Shown piece by piece: positions 1 through 8,109 of a stretch of DNA of 36,370 nucleotides. Position 1 is the first letter of the stretch; each line of letters opens with the position of its first letter. The notes under the pieces are model-generated. The model saw only the letters and a list, made by a program, of their open reading frames with translations, ran no database searches and had not been told where the DNA came from. A program made the translations under genes and the position numbers. This DNA is from a virus: positions 1 to 36,370 of IMG/VR virus record IMGVR_UViG_3300027759_000221, one strand, 5' to 3'.

Positions 1-502
1 TCACGTTGGAATCTGTTCGCAATAACTTGCACGTTTCCGAAATCGCTGACATAAATGTCAACGGCCCCGACCAATGTGGCAGGCTTTGCTCCTCCATCAA
101 TGTTGAAACGGCTTGAGGCAATACCAGAGAAACCTGACACGCGCTGCTTGTTAACAGGGCCGCACATCAAAATCTTAGGTGTACCGCCTTGTGACCACAC
201 TTTTTGAATCACATTCTTGAGAATGGTTTCAGTAAATGTGCGCACGTTGCCATCTGTACGGGCGCTGTTTGGCAGCGTTGTATAAGATGGATCAGTACCA
301 TTGGTCTGCTTGTCTGTGTTCGTCTTGATATACGCACCCAAAGAAGCAGTCACACGGGCAGTAGTCGAATCACCAGCGACAGCGATACCGCCATTCAACA
401 TCACGAATTCTTGGTCGCGACGTAATTCCGCGCCTCGCTTCGCAATTTGATAGGCCAATTCTGAGCGCCTGCCTGCCTTGTTGACCACTTCTTCAGTGGC
501 TG
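1..502. repeat. Imperfect terminal direct repeat of the contig (copy 1; copy 2 is 35869-36370)
   Basis: Bases 1-502 align without gaps to bases 35869-36370. Reading the two by eye I count about 24 mismatches (about 95% identity), nearly all at third codon positions of the capsid gene and denser toward the inner side (about 360-480). Capsid N-terminal coding lies only at the left end and C-terminal coding only at the right end, so this is best read as the overlap of a circular or circularly permuted genome closed through slightly different strains. A true tandem capsid duplication is less likely but not excluded. Confidence 0.85.
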
Positions 503-785
503 ACAAGATGATTGTCTTGCGTGAAATCTGCGCATAGTTTTGCATACGCACAGTAGCAGTCACAGAGTCAAATGATGCAACATCATCACCCTCTAACTGG
601 GCATTGGCAGCAGCTGCGGCCAATGTATCGGTCTGATATTCAAACAATGCGTTGGACACGTTTTCGCGGCCAATGTTTGAAGCATATGGAGTTTCCTCTG
701 GAGCTATATTTGTAATAATATTGCTCAAATCTTCCCGAATACCCTTTGCAGAGTAAGTCAAGAATGTGTTACTTACGATAGCCAT
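1..785 (-). CDS. Major capsid protein, SU10/DUF5309-like (N-terminal part, cut by window start)
   Basis: Forms the icosahedral head shell. Translating the minus strand from an ATG at 785 gives MAIVSNTFLTYSAKGIREDL, then a region (GREN..ALFEYQTD..QLEGDD) typical of the SU10-type HK97-fold capsid family (DUF5309) as I know it. A GAGGA Shine-Dalgarno lies 5-9 bases upstream of the ATG. The reading frame runs off position 1 after 261 codons. The C-terminal part lies at the other end of the window (35691-36370), and the two parts share 502 aligned bases. Joined through that overlap the protein is 320 residues, a normal length for the family. It follows the acidic scaffold gene by 7 bases in the portal-scaffold-capsid order common to podoviruses. 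Family assignment is from recalled sequence character, not a search. Confidence 0.9.
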   Translation of the reverse strand, partial: MAIVSNTFLTYSAKGIREDLSNIITNIAPEETPYASNIGRENVSNALFEYQTDTLAAAAANAQLEGDDVASFDSVTATVRMQNYAQISRKTIILSATEEVVNKAGRRSELAYQIAKRGAELRRDQEFVMLNGGIAVAGDSTTARVTASLGAYIKTNTDKQTNGTDPSYTTLPNSARTDGNVRTFTETILKNVIQKVWSQGGTPKILMCGPVNKQRVSGFSGIASSRFNIDGGAKPATLVGAVDIYVSDFGNVQVIANRFQR

Positions 786-792
786 AATTTCC

Positions 793-1773
793 TCATTTCA
801 ATAAATGTTCAATTGCAGAAGCCGCATCATCGATGCGACCAGTTTTTGCAAGACGCTGCTTTGCTCGCACACTCTCAGTTGTTGTCGAAACCCGACCAGC
901 TGCACCAGGCTTGGCTGTTCGTGGGCCATTGTTCACCACAGGCTTAATGCCTTGGCGCTTACTTACCATCTGGTCAAACAGTGCTGCTTTACGCAACAAC
1001 AAGACCAGTCGGTGGTCGTAAACGCTCTTCAAATCTTCATCGGTAAAGCCTGCTGCCTTCGCAGACTCAATCACCAGCGCCTTTTCGGCCTTTGCCTTCT
1101 TGGGGTCTTTCCAATCAGGTAAGGCTGCCAAGAGAGCTTCTTGCTGGCTTGCAAGTTGGGCTTCCATGGCGCGCTGCTGTTCATACTGGGACACTTGAGA
1201 GAGTCGTTGCTGTTCGGACTGAATAGCACCAAGTTTCTCTTGTCTCTCCCGCATGACTTCCTTTTGCCTCACCCACTCGATTGGGTCCTCATGGTAGAGG
1301 CGCTCCAAATCGACTTGAGGCTCTGAAGACTGAAGTTGGGTTTGCAATGCTCCCAACAATTGAGCATATTGCTCACGCTCGGCTCGGACTGCTTGCGTTT
1401 CTTGCTCGGCCTGCTTTCGCACTTCGGCAATCTGCTGCGTTTTCCGAGTGTAGTCCTGAGTCCTGGAGTAGCCCTTCTGGAGTTCGTCTAGCGTGACAGA
1501 AACTTCCTTGCCGTCAACTTTGACAGTGAAAGTCTGCTGCTGTTCTTGCTCCTCTGGCTCTTCCTCTTCTTCGGACTGTTCCTCTGAGGTCTCTTCCTCT
1601 GGCGCGTCTTCCACACCAGAGTCATCTTCCTCAGAAGCCGCTGTCTCGGTTTCCTCTTCGGATTCCTCGACTGGCTGCGTCTCGTCAACTTCTGCTTGTC
1701 CCTTTTCGGGGGCTAACATTGCCGAGATAGCACTGGCCGCATCGGCCATATTCATTGCTTGTATTTCTGCCAT
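793..1773 (-). CDS. Capsid scaffolding protein (acidic, coiled-coil)
   Basis: 326 residues, lying between portal and capsid genes where podoviruses encode the scaffold, which directs procapsid assembly and is later released. The N-terminal 80 residues are extremely acidic, with long Glu runs. A short beta-like segment follows (TFTVKVDGKEVSVTLDEL, about 82-99), a motif common to phage scaffold and minor head proteins, then a YSRTQDYTRKTQ stretch. Residues about 115-215 are Gln/Glu/Arg-rich and predicted coiled coil. The C-terminus is basic (RVSTTTESVRAKQRLAKTGR), as expected for a scaffold domain that contacts the acidic inner face of the coat protein. The ATG at 1773 lacks a strong Shine-Dalgarno, but no better start is visible. 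The role is inferred from position and composition. Confidence 0.8.
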   Translation of the reverse strand: MAEIQAMNMADAASAISAMLAPEKGQAEVDETQPVEESEEETETAASEEDDSGVEDAPEEETSEEQSEEEEEPEEQEQQQTFTVKVDGKEVSVTLDELQKGYSRTQDYTRKTQQIAEVRKQAEQETQAVRAEREQYAQLLGALQTQLQSSEPQVDLERLYHEDPIEWVRQKEVMRERQEKLGAIQSEQQRLSQVSQYEQQRAMEAQLASQQEALLAALPDWKDPKKAKAEKALVIESAKAAGFTDEDLKSVYDHRLVLLLRKAALFDQMVSKRQGIKPVVNNGPRTAKPGAAGRVSTTTESVRAKQRLAKTGRIDDAASAIEHLLK

Positions 1774-1782
1774 AGTATTTTC

Positions 1783-2046
1783 TTAAATTAAGGTTTTCTG
1801 TGATTTGCTGATAGCGTTCTGTGCAATTTTCCCGTTGTCCATTATTTTGATCAACTCTTGCCGGAGGCCATCAATGGCCTGCAACATACACCACGCTGTC
1901 TCGCGCCTCGCAGACTCTTCGGGTTTCGATGAACGAAATACCCAAAGTTGGTCGCCTTCTAATTTTGCAATTGCATTGTTGAGGGTTTCATCCTCTAGCA
2001 GCTGCTTGGCCTTTCGGCCTTTATTTACTTGGTCTTCGTTTGTCAC
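1783..2046 (-). CDS. Small hypothetical protein between portal and scaffold
   Basis: 87 residues, GTG start directly after the portal stop codon (TAA then GTG), with an AAGGA sequence about 12 bases upstream inside the portal gene. The protein is charged and helical: residues 8-30 are Lys/Glu/Leu-rich, then a Trp-containing segment (QLWVFRSSKPEESARRETAW) and an amphipathic C-terminal helix. No domain is recognised. Small proteins at this position are frequent in podovirus morphogenesis operons, and the tight spacing suggests it is co-translated with the portal. No function is proposed. Confidence 0.65.
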   Translation of the reverse strand: MTNEDQVNKGRKAKQLLEDETLNNAIAKLEGDQLWVFRSSKPEESARRETAWCMLQAIDGLRQELIKIMDNGKIAQNAISKSQKTLI

Positions 2047-4263
2047 TTACTGTGCCATTCCTTGAAAGGTTGATGGGGGCATCATCTCAGGCACTGGTGG
2101 CTGCGGCTGGGACACAAACTGTGCCGCCTGTTGCTGGGCCAACAATGCCTGCTGACGCATTGCTTCACGATCAATATTTTGCGCAGCGTCAATTTCCGCT
2201 GTGCTGATCTGTGATTTGTACTTTAACTCAATTTCATACTTTTTGAGATACAAATCTTGAGCCATTTTGTCGCGGGTCAGATCGTCATCCATGATCATCT
2301 GCTGGCGTTTTAGCTCCAGCTCGGCTGCTTTCTTCTGGATATCTGCCTTGATCGACTCGGCCTGCACTTGGGCCAGCACCTCTTCGGGGCTTGGTTTTGG
2401 TGTTGGCGTGGGCGGCACATAGTCGGCAGGGATATCTTGGAAAAAGCTGGTCGAATCTTTGAAACCAGATAACTCTACGATTTTGCGCAGGGTATTACTA
2501 AACTGCTGTGGCGTAACCAGGGGATTGGTCGGGCCAAGTTGTTGCAGAATTTGCTCTTGCTTGGACATGATCATCATCAGCGCTTGGAGCTTCTCGTTGG
2601 TGTCGCCATTGCCCAAGGCAATATTAATGTTGGCATCCATCGACACATCCCAGAATCTTGGATCGATCTGCACCCACTCATTGCGCATTCTGACCATGCG
2701 CGCTTTGTCCTGGTGCGTTGTGGCCAAGAACAAAATGCCTTTAAATAGCTTTTTCATGCCTTCAGCCAGAATTCGGGCTGTCAGCTCAATGCGGCCTTGG
2801 CTGGCGTTGATGGTCGCATTCACCGCGGCCTTGGTGCTTGACTGCAATGCATCAGCGTTTAGACCCATGGCGGCCTTGCTCATGCCGGTGCGATCTTCTT
2901 TGATCTGGTCCATGTATTCCATCATCGGGAATGCGGCCTGACCCACAAATGGGGTTGTCAGGGGTTGGACCATGCCAGGCGCTCTCATGCGAATGATCGC
3001 GCCTGTCTCGTTGTTCAAGACATCATCGATATTGACTTGGCCTTCGACCACCGCTGTGCGCGGGTGGATTGACTGGGCCAGGCTGTCCAATGTGTTGCGG
3101 AGTATTTCCGACTTGATCTCTTGCAAGTCGCGGGTGATGTCAAAAATTGACATCGCCTCCAAGGGAGAAGTGTGTGGCTCTGGGTCGCAGGGAAAGTCAG
3201 CAAAGGGAATGTAACTGGCCGGCAGATTACGCACCACCTTATAGCCACCACCCATGCAGCAGACCTTGCGCAGCTCTGCAATGCCGTCACCATCAAAGTC
3301 CACGCGGGAATAAGCCTCGATGTAAAGCACTCTGCGCATCATGGGATTGGCAGCGTCATTTGTGCCAAATGTCGTGGACAGTGGCTGGCGCGCCAAATAC
3401 TCGTCATTGCTATCTAGGTCAGTCGATGACATATTTTCTTCAATTTCATCCTGGTCATAACCCATGGCCAACAAATCGGCCATGGTGGCCATTTGCCGGT
3501 GGGCAATGATGGTCGAATCGTCAAACGATCTGGCGCGTCTGTCCAGTAGCAATTCTTCGGGTGGCACGGCCATGATCCTGATCCGGCCATCCTTTGTGAT
3601 GCGCTTGATCTGCACATCATGGACCATGGCTGGGGGCGCCATCACTGGCTGGCCAGTCATTGGGTCCACAGTGCTGATCTGCAATTCGTCAATGCTTGGG
3701 TCTGGGTAAGAGACCACGATCTTGACCTCACCACCAGGCTCTTGCATCAGCATTTCTAGGGTCTGGTCATCGAGGCCGGTGTACTCTTCAATTCGGACCT
3801 TCTCTTCGTCTTCCCACCAGAATTTGGCAATGCCGCATTTACGCACCAGTGCATCTTTAAAAATGGCGTAACTGGTCAAAAACCCGTTGTTGTCATTCTG
3901 GAAAACATAGTTTGCATAGTCGGTCGCCTGCTGGGCCATCTTCACATCTTCTGGGCCACGCGGTGCAAACTCGACCACATTCTCAGAATTGAAAAACACG
4001 CGCATGAGGCTGGGCAGCATGGCCGAGACAGTGTCCCGCACTTCCATGGCCACCACCTTGCTGTTACCTTCGACCTCATTGCCGAATAAATCACCGCGAT
4101 AGTATTCAGTCCCTTTGGCGCGTGTTGGTGACAGATCACTGTCCACATAGCTGATGGCATCGGTCAGGTCTTGCGTGACAATGGCTTGCAGCTCTGCATC
4201 ATCCATTGGCTCGGTGGCTGCAATGTCGGTATTGATGGCGCTGGTGATGTCTTGCTCGTTCAT
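2047..4263 (-). CDS. Portal (head-tail connector) protein
   Basis: 738 residues. The portal forms the dodecameric ring through which DNA is packaged and ejected, and to which terminase docks. An open frame extends to 4308, but the ATG at 4263 has a good AAAGGA Shine-Dalgarno eight bases upstream, and the longer form would overlap the preceding gene, so 4263 is preferred. Recognisable family features are the early segment DLSPTRAKGTEYYRGDLFGN, then VVAMEVRDTVSAMLPSLMRVFF at about residues 75-95 (quoted here in shortened sense), a FWWEDE segment, and a long Gln/Ala-rich helical C-terminus resembling the barrel of P22-type portals. The gene sits upstream of scaffold and capsid. The size fits P22/BPP-1-like podoviral portals. 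Family call is from recalled sequences. Confidence 0.9.
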   Translation of the reverse strand: MNEQDITSAINTDIAATEPMDDAELQAIVTQDLTDAISYVDSDLSPTRAKGTEYYRGDLFGNEVEGNSKVVAMEVRDTVSAMLPSLMRVFFNSENVVEFAPRGPEDVKMAQQATDYANYVFQNDNNGFLTSYAIFKDALVRKCGIAKFWWEDEEKVRIEEYTGLDDQTLEMLMQEPGGEVKIVVSYPDPSIDELQISTVDPMTGQPVMAPPAMVHDVQIKRITKDGRIRIMAVPPEELLLDRRARSFDDSTIIAHRQMATMADLLAMGYDQDEIEENMSSTDLDSNDEYLARQPLSTTFGTNDAANPMMRRVLYIEAYSRVDFDGDGIAELRKVCCMGGGYKVVRNLPASYIPFADFPCDPEPHTSPLEAMSIFDITRDLQEIKSEILRNTLDSLAQSIHPRTAVVEGQVNIDDVLNNETGAIIRMRAPGMVQPLTTPFVGQAAFPMMEYMDQIKEDRTGMSKAAMGLNADALQSSTKAAVNATINASQGRIELTARILAEGMKKLFKGILFLATTHQDKARMVRMRNEWVQIDPRFWDVSMDANINIALGNGDTNEKLQALMMIMSKQEQILQQLGPTNPLVTPQQFSNTLRKIVELSGFKDSTSFFQDIPADYVPPTPTPKPSPEEVLAQVQAESIKADIQKKAAELELKRQQMIMDDDLTRDKMAQDLYLKKYEIELKYKSQISTAEIDAAQNIDREAMRQQALLAQQQAAQFVSQPQPPVPEMMPPSTFQGMAQ

Positions 4264-4294
4264 GGGGAATCCTTTTGTATGGCTCAAATCAATT

Positions 4295-4903
4295 CTAATT
4301 GTGAACAAACAGAATATGCGGTAGTTTTACCACCAAAATCTCTTGGTCGTCTAGCAAGATATCTTCAAAATAACTCGCATCTCCAGCATAGCCTTTGTCT
4401 CGAAATCCAACCCTTTTAGCTCTGTCTGTCTTCACAATTGCAGCGCTTATATCAATTGAATTGCGCCTATAACTTGTTTCAAAGTAAGAATAAGGCGGCA
4501 AATCTCTACCGCCAGGGCGGTTGTGGGAATGCACCATGTCAAACAAAATGACATCAGGCTGCCCAGTGGCCACGTTCAAAATCTCTACTGCTCTTGGGAT
4601 AAAGTAATTATCTGCATTGGTCAGCAGCAAATAATCGCCCGTGGCCTGCTCAATCCCAATCTGCCTCAAAGAATGCCCGTAGTCGTTAAATCTAGACTCT
4701 GTACAAAAATACTTGATTTTCTTTGGCATCTGCTTGGCCAGTGGCCGCATTGCCTTTTCAAACTCGGTGCTTGGCCCATCGTGAATGACTGTAAGTCGCC
4801 AGTTGTCTGCGCTCTGATTTATCCAAGACTGGACAAACACCCGCATTTCATTGGTGCGCTCATAGGCCACCGCGAATACATCAATCAAACCATGCCTTCG
4901 CAT
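4295..4903 (-). CDS. Glycosyltransferase, GT2-like (GT-A fold)
   Basis: 202 residues from the ATG at 4903. A frame extends to 4960, but that start lies deeper inside the upstream gene and gives an atypical N-terminus. The protein begins with a strand typical of GT-A enzymes (GLIDVFAVAYERTNEM) followed by WRLTVIHDGPSTEF, the usual second strand ending in a nucleotide-contact Asp. The expected DxD region reads TGDYLLLTNADNYFIPRAVE, with NAD in place of a canonical DxD. Family-2 transferases move a sugar from a nucleotide-sugar to an acceptor. The gene overlaps the next transferase (stop at 4881) by 23 bases, so the two are probably translated together. Targets could be a virion protein or host surface glycans. 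Acceptor and donor are unknown. Confidence 0.75.
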   Translation of the reverse strand: MRRHGLIDVFAVAYERTNEMRVFVQSWINQSADNWRLTVIHDGPSTEFEKAMRPLAKQMPKKIKYFCTESRFNDYGHSLRQIGIEQATGDYLLLTNADNYFIPRAVEILNVATGQPDVILFDMVHSHNRPGGRDLPPYSYFETSYRRNSIDISAAIVKTDRAKRVGFRDKGYAGDASYFEDILLDDQEILVVKLPHILFVHN

Positions 4904-5573
4904 ATTCGGGTCGATTCTCTTTGAGCCATGGCATTGCATCCTCATGCAGCTGCTTGGCATTCATGCCAATGGTGTTGCTGCCAATGTGGTGGACATAGCT
5001 TGCGCTGACATAGTGGCCGTAGCCTTTTTGGATTAAGTCCATACAATGCACATCATCGCTGTACCAATTCAGAGGGGGAAACTTTGCCTCTTCAAATGCG
5101 TCACTTGATATCCATGCAAAGATTGGGCTAACCTCTTGGACCAGTTTGATGTGGGCCTCAGACGGGAATTTGTAGAAGCTCAGTCGCTCACCAGGCTGGC
5201 AAATGCGCACATTCTGGCCAGACCTTGCCGCATCACTTCGAGCCGCCACCCACCCAGCTTTGTAGCTGTTCATGGTCCTGACAATGGCCACATCTTCCAT
5301 CAGCACCTTCACGCTGGTGGGTGTCAGCACAATGTCATCATTGGCCACAATGCATGATGACCAGTCCTTGAGCGCTGCCTCAATCACCTCGTTGTAGTCC
5401 TCGCCAAAGTTCCTTGGCTGGCCAAAGAGTTTGTAATCGGCATCAAAACGCTCAATGACAGACTCTGGGCCGCGCAGATAGACCGGACACTCTGGCGCGT
5501 ATTGCTTGATGGATTCCAGCAGCACGGCCAGACCATGGCCCCTCACAGTGGCAATGACAATCGGACAAATCAT
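4881..5573 (-). CDS. Glycosyltransferase-like protein (GT-A fold)
   Basis: 230 residues. The N-terminus (MICPIVIATVRGHGLAVLLE) and a later VANDDIVLTPTSVKVL segment, where NDD stands in the DxD position, look like a GT-A glycosyltransferase. Further on, PPLNWYSDDVHCMDLIQKGY and YVHHIGSNTIG resemble the acceptor-side acidic motif and metal-binding His of the family. It starts with an ATG overlapping the stop of the preceding small basic-protein gene (ATGA at 5570-5573). Together with its downstream neighbour it forms a two-transferase block between the terminase and portal genes. An enzyme that decorates the capsid, tail or host surface is plausible. The specific reaction cannot be read from sequence. 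Confidence 0.72.
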   Translation of the reverse strand: MICPIVIATVRGHGLAVLLESIKQYAPECPVYLRGPESVIERFDADYKLFGQPRNFGEDYNEVIEAALKDWSSCIVANDDIVLTPTSVKVLMEDVAIVRTMNSYKAGWVAARSDAARSGQNVRICQPGERLSFYKFPSEAHIKLVQEVSPIFAWISSDAFEEAKFPPLNWYSDDVHCMDLIQKGYGHYVSASYVHHIGSNTIGMNAKQLHEDAMPWLKENRPEYAKAWFD

Positions 5574-5866
5574 TTCTTGGCCTTGTTTCTGGCACTAATG
5601 GCAGCCGCCTTTGACTTGGCATCAGCCTTGGAGCTTGCGCCCCATGCCTTCAATGACAGCAGCAGTCTGGTTGGCTCACCGGCCTTCATCTCAGGCCCAG
5701 GCATATTGCCCATGCGCGCCAAGAAGCTGGCACGCCTTGGGTTGTCGCCAGCCTTGACTGGCGCTTTCAAATCCATACCCTGCGCCTTCGCACTGGCACG
5801 GCCCTTGGCATTTAAGCCGCCTGATGGGCTTTTACCCTCTTTACGCTGCCAAGCTGGGGTCTTCAT
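5570..5866 (-). CDS. Small basic phage protein (DUF6321-like)
   Basis: 98 residues, very rich in Lys, Arg, Ala and Gly. The pattern TPAWQRKEGKSPSGGLNAKG followed by LKAPVKAGDNPRRASFLARM and MPGPEMK is one I recall from a widespread small phage protein family labelled DUF6321. Its function is not established. It is linked by ATGA overlaps on both sides, with the preceding 50-residue gene and the following glycosyltransferase. Small basic proteins in this genomic position may bind DNA or be minor virion components, but that is inference only. Confidence 0.7.
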   Translation of the reverse strand: MKTPAWQRKEGKSPSGGLNAKGRASAKAQGMDLKAPVKAGDNPRRASFLARMGNMPGPEMKAGEPTRLLLSLKAWGASSKADAKSKAAAISARNKAKK

Positions 5867-6015
5867 TTCTTTTTCACTGGCTTGGCGGTTTTAGCCGCTG
5901 CTTTAAAGTCAGCAGCGCTTGGAGCGCCTTTTGCCCCAGGCTTGCGCATTTTCTCTTTGCTGCCAGCAGCAATTCTTTCGCGTTTTCGATGAATATTTTC
6001 ATACAAACCTTTCAT
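5863..6015 (-). CDS. 50-residue conserved basic phage protein
   Basis: A short gene. From the ATG at 6015 the translation begins MKGLYENIHRKRERIAAGSK and continues EKMRKPGAKGAPSAADFKAA to a Lys-rich end (PVKKK). This pattern (MKGLY.NIH.KRERI..GS.EKMR.PG.KGAP) recurs in many phages as far as I remember. The gene is joined by ATGA overlaps to its upstream (stop at 6012-6014 inside its ATG) and downstream (its TGA inside the ATG at 5866) neighbours, which strongly supports it being translated. Highly basic, no known enzyme motif; function unknown. Confidence 0.75.
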   Translation of the reverse strand: MKGLYENIHRKRERIAAGSKEKMRKPGAKGAPSAADFKAAAKTAKPVKKK

Positions 6016-6482
6016 TCCTCTTCTCCTTCATCTTCCATGTCTTCAGTCTCTTCACCCGTATTCGGGCCACCCACCACCCATGCATCGCACGTTCTGCTGG
6101 CTGCGCACTTAAAATCAAAGATTTCGCAATAACCGAGATCGGCCAACTTGATTGTCCCCCACGGGTCTGCTTCCATGCCAATGCCGTTTGCTATGCACTC
6201 TTTGATCTTGTCAGACACGTTGAATGCCGCGCAGTTACCGCATAGGCTTTGCTTTGCGTCATCCATGCTGACATCCCACTGGTCTGCTTTCTTACGCCAA
6301 AAAGCCTCGTTTGGCAGCTTGGGATTCTCAGGACCATAGGCCGCGCTGGTGATTGCCTTGGCGCGGTTTTTAAGATTGAGGGTAATGTCTTGCGTGGGCA
6401 TAGGGCAGTTCTCGCCTGCGCTCATGTCTTCGCCCTCTTCTTTATCCATGACCTGGCTCATGGTGCGCTGCATAGTAGCCAT
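6012..6482 (-). CDS. Cysteine-motif phage protein, possible metal or Fe-S binding
   Basis: 156 residues. The C-terminal half has a conserved cysteine pattern: LCGNCAAFNVSDKIKECI, then GYCEIFDFKCAASRTCDAW followed by VVGGP. This gives C-x2-C, C, C-x6-C-x5-C spacing, which I recall from a common phage protein family whose Cys arrangement has been compared with small iron-sulfur proteins. The last 15 residues are almost all acidic. The N-terminus contains an acidic linker and a NPKLPNEAFWRKKADQW segment. It is coupled by a TAATG overlap to the upstream gene and by ATGA to the downstream one. Role unknown; it may bind zinc or an Fe-S cluster. The family resemblance is secure in pattern only. Confidence 0.72.
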   Translation of the reverse strand: MATMQRTMSQVMDKEEGEDMSAGENCPMPTQDITLNLKNRAKAITSAAYGPENPKLPNEAFWRKKADQWDVSMDDAKQSLCGNCAAFNVSDKIKECIANGIGMEADPWGTIKLADLGYCEIFDFKCAASRTCDAWVVGGPNTGEETEDMEDEGEEE

Positions 6483-6670
6483 TATTTTTTCGCCTTGTTT
6501 GTGGCCGTGCGCTGACCGCGCATGGGCATCTTTGCTTCTGACATGGCAATGGCCACCGCCTGCTTGGGGTTGGTCACAACCTTGCCAGTGCCACCACTGT
6601 GGAGCTTGCCGGCTTTGTACTCACCCATCACCTTGCCGACCTTCTTTTGCGCTTTGGTCATCATCTTCAT
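6482..6670 (-). CDS. Small basic phage protein (DUF6496-like)
   Basis: 62 residues from the ATG at 6670, which has a GGGGGAA stretch a few bases upstream. The frame continues to a TTG at 6694 without a convincing Shine-Dalgarno. The sequence KVGKVMGEYKAGKLHSGGTG followed by KVVTNPKQAVAIAMSEA matches my memory of DUF6496, a small family common in phages and some bacteria (KLHSG..G.VVKNPKQAIAIALSEA). Function unknown. It follows the large terminase gene by about 30 bases and is coupled to the next gene through TAATG. Confidence 0.72.
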   Translation of the reverse strand: MKMMTKAQKKVGKVMGEYKAGKLHSGGTGKVVTNPKQAVAIAMSEAKMPMRGQRTATNKAKK

Positions 6671-6702
6671 AGGTTTCCCCCATTGGTTTGTCAATACCCG
6701 AA

Positions 6703-8109
6703 TTATGCAACCCTAGACAGATTTCTGCGCAATGGTTGTGACCACTTATTGCCGCCTGCGCTGCCATACATCCCCATGACCGCATCACTTGCAAATGTCA
6801 GGACAAAAGCATCGGCCTTGTCGGGGCTTGGCAGGCCGCGTCTCTTGATCTCATCTTTCCCCTCGATGGCGATCTTGCCGTTTGAAGTGAATGAGTACCG
6901 CACTGTGGCCAGTTCAGCAATCAAGACCTCATCCTTTGGCATCTTGCAGTCTCGCGCCTCAAGCCACGCCCTTGCCTTGTACCAAAGCTCTGCCTTCAGA
7001 TTCCTGTAAGTTCCACCCATGGCCGGTGATTCCGAGACATTGATCCCTCTGGCCGGCAGGCCCAGCTCTCTGAGCCGGTCCACCACCCCAGCGCCTAATC
7101 CAATTGAATCGACCAAAATCTCTTTCGGCTGCTGGCTCGGTGGCAGTGCTTGGTATTCGGCCACCACCGCGCCAGTCAATTGCATCAGGTCCAGATTTTT
7201 CCATGTCCTGATCGCCTCAGTCACCGCATTGCCCTGGCGCTTGCACAGAGCTGACCTGTCACTACCAAACCGCGCCACATCCAAGCCCCATAGCATGGGC
7301 GCGTAGTCACTTGGCGCGACATCCCGATTGACCGCGCTCTCCAGCAAGTCCATGGCAATCACAGTGTCATCATCGCCCTTGGGGAATTCACCGATCACCC
7401 TGATCCGGTAGACGTTGCTTTCCTCGCCATAGCGCATGGCCATCTCTTTGACGTACTCATCACTCACCCTTGGCGAGTCAGTGCAGGCCACTTGAAACGT
7501 GGTCCACTCATCAGCCAGGCGCGTGTGGGTGTCGTAGAAAAACCCAGAGCTTCTCACCGGATTTCCCAATAACAGCGTCACCGCGTTGTGGCCAGACATC
7601 GATCCAGCCGCGGCCTCAAACACTTGCTCTGGCACACCACTGGCCTCATCGGCCACCAGCATCACATTCTCTGAGTGAATCCCCTGCAAAGCCTCTGGCT
7701 GCTCGGCCCGTGATGTCCTGGCACTTATAAACATCTCAGTCGGTGCAGCATTGAATTCAATCCTTTCCTGCTTGACAGTGAGTAACTGCTGCAAAGGCAA
7801 AGGCATCGCATTGATCCACCTCTTCAGCTCTGCAAACATCGCGTCATAAAGCTGGCTGCTTGTCGGTGCTGTCACCACAACCTTGACCGGACTTCTGGTC
7901 ATAAAGTACCAGAGCATGGCCCAGCTGCTTGCCGTACTTTTCCCCACCCCGTGGCCAGACCTGACAGATATCTTCCGATCCCCCCGTGCAATGGCCTTCA
8001 AAAACTCAATCTGCCACGGGTCAGGGTCAACCCCCAGCACCTCTTGCACAAACAAGACTGGATCAGGCTGATATCGGTCTACCCACTGGGCAAAGACGTT
8101 CTCTTTCAT
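6703..8109 (-). CDS. terL: Terminase large subunit (ATPase/nuclease)
   Basis: 468 residues. This is the DNA-packaging motor, which cuts concatemeric DNA and pumps it into the procapsid through the portal. The ATPase domain carries Walker A SGHGVGKST (51-59), Walker B VMLVADE (149-155) and the coupling segment LLLGNP (about 179-184). The C-terminal RNase H-like nuclease has its acidic residues in WGLDVARFGSDRS (D277), ILVDSIGLG (D334) and PDKADAF (D430/D433). Length is normal. The ATG at 8109 overlaps the stop of the upstream gene (ATGA). The small subunit is not adjacent but about 1 kb upstream, separated by four small genes and a candidate origin or packaging region. Confidence 0.95.
   Translation of the reverse strand: MKENVFAQWVDRYQPDPVLFVQEVLGVDPDPWQIEFLKAIARGDRKISVRSGHGVGKSTASSWAMLWYFMTRSPVKVVVTAPTSSQLYDAMFAELKRWINAMPLPLQQLLTVKQERIEFNAAPTEMFISARTSRAEQPEALQGIHSENVMLVADEASGVPEQVFEAAAGSMSGHNAVTLLLGNPVRSSGFFYDTHTRLADEWTTFQVACTDSPRVSDEYVKEMAMRYGEESNVYRIRVIGEFPKGDDDTVIAMDLLESAVNRDVAPSDYAPMLWGLDVARFGSDRSALCKRQGNAVTEAIRTWKNLDLMQLTGAVVAEYQALPPSQQPKEILVDSIGLGAGVVDRLRELGLPARGINVSESPAMGGTYRNLKAELWYKARAWLEARDCKMPKDEVLIAELATVRYSFTSNGKIAIEGKDEIKRRGLPSPDKADAFVLTFASDAVMGMYGSAGGNKWSQPLRRNLSRVA

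Noticed and set aside
204-425. Plus-strand frame repeated at 36072-36293
   Set aside because: It is antisense to the capsid gene and present twice only because of the end overlap; codon-position differences between copies follow the capsid frame.
1-502. Exact direct terminal repeat of a T7-like packaged genome
   Set aside because: The two copies differ at about 24 positions and cut the capsid gene in the middle; physical terminal repeats would be identical and usually intergenic. Assembly overlap of a circular map is more likely.
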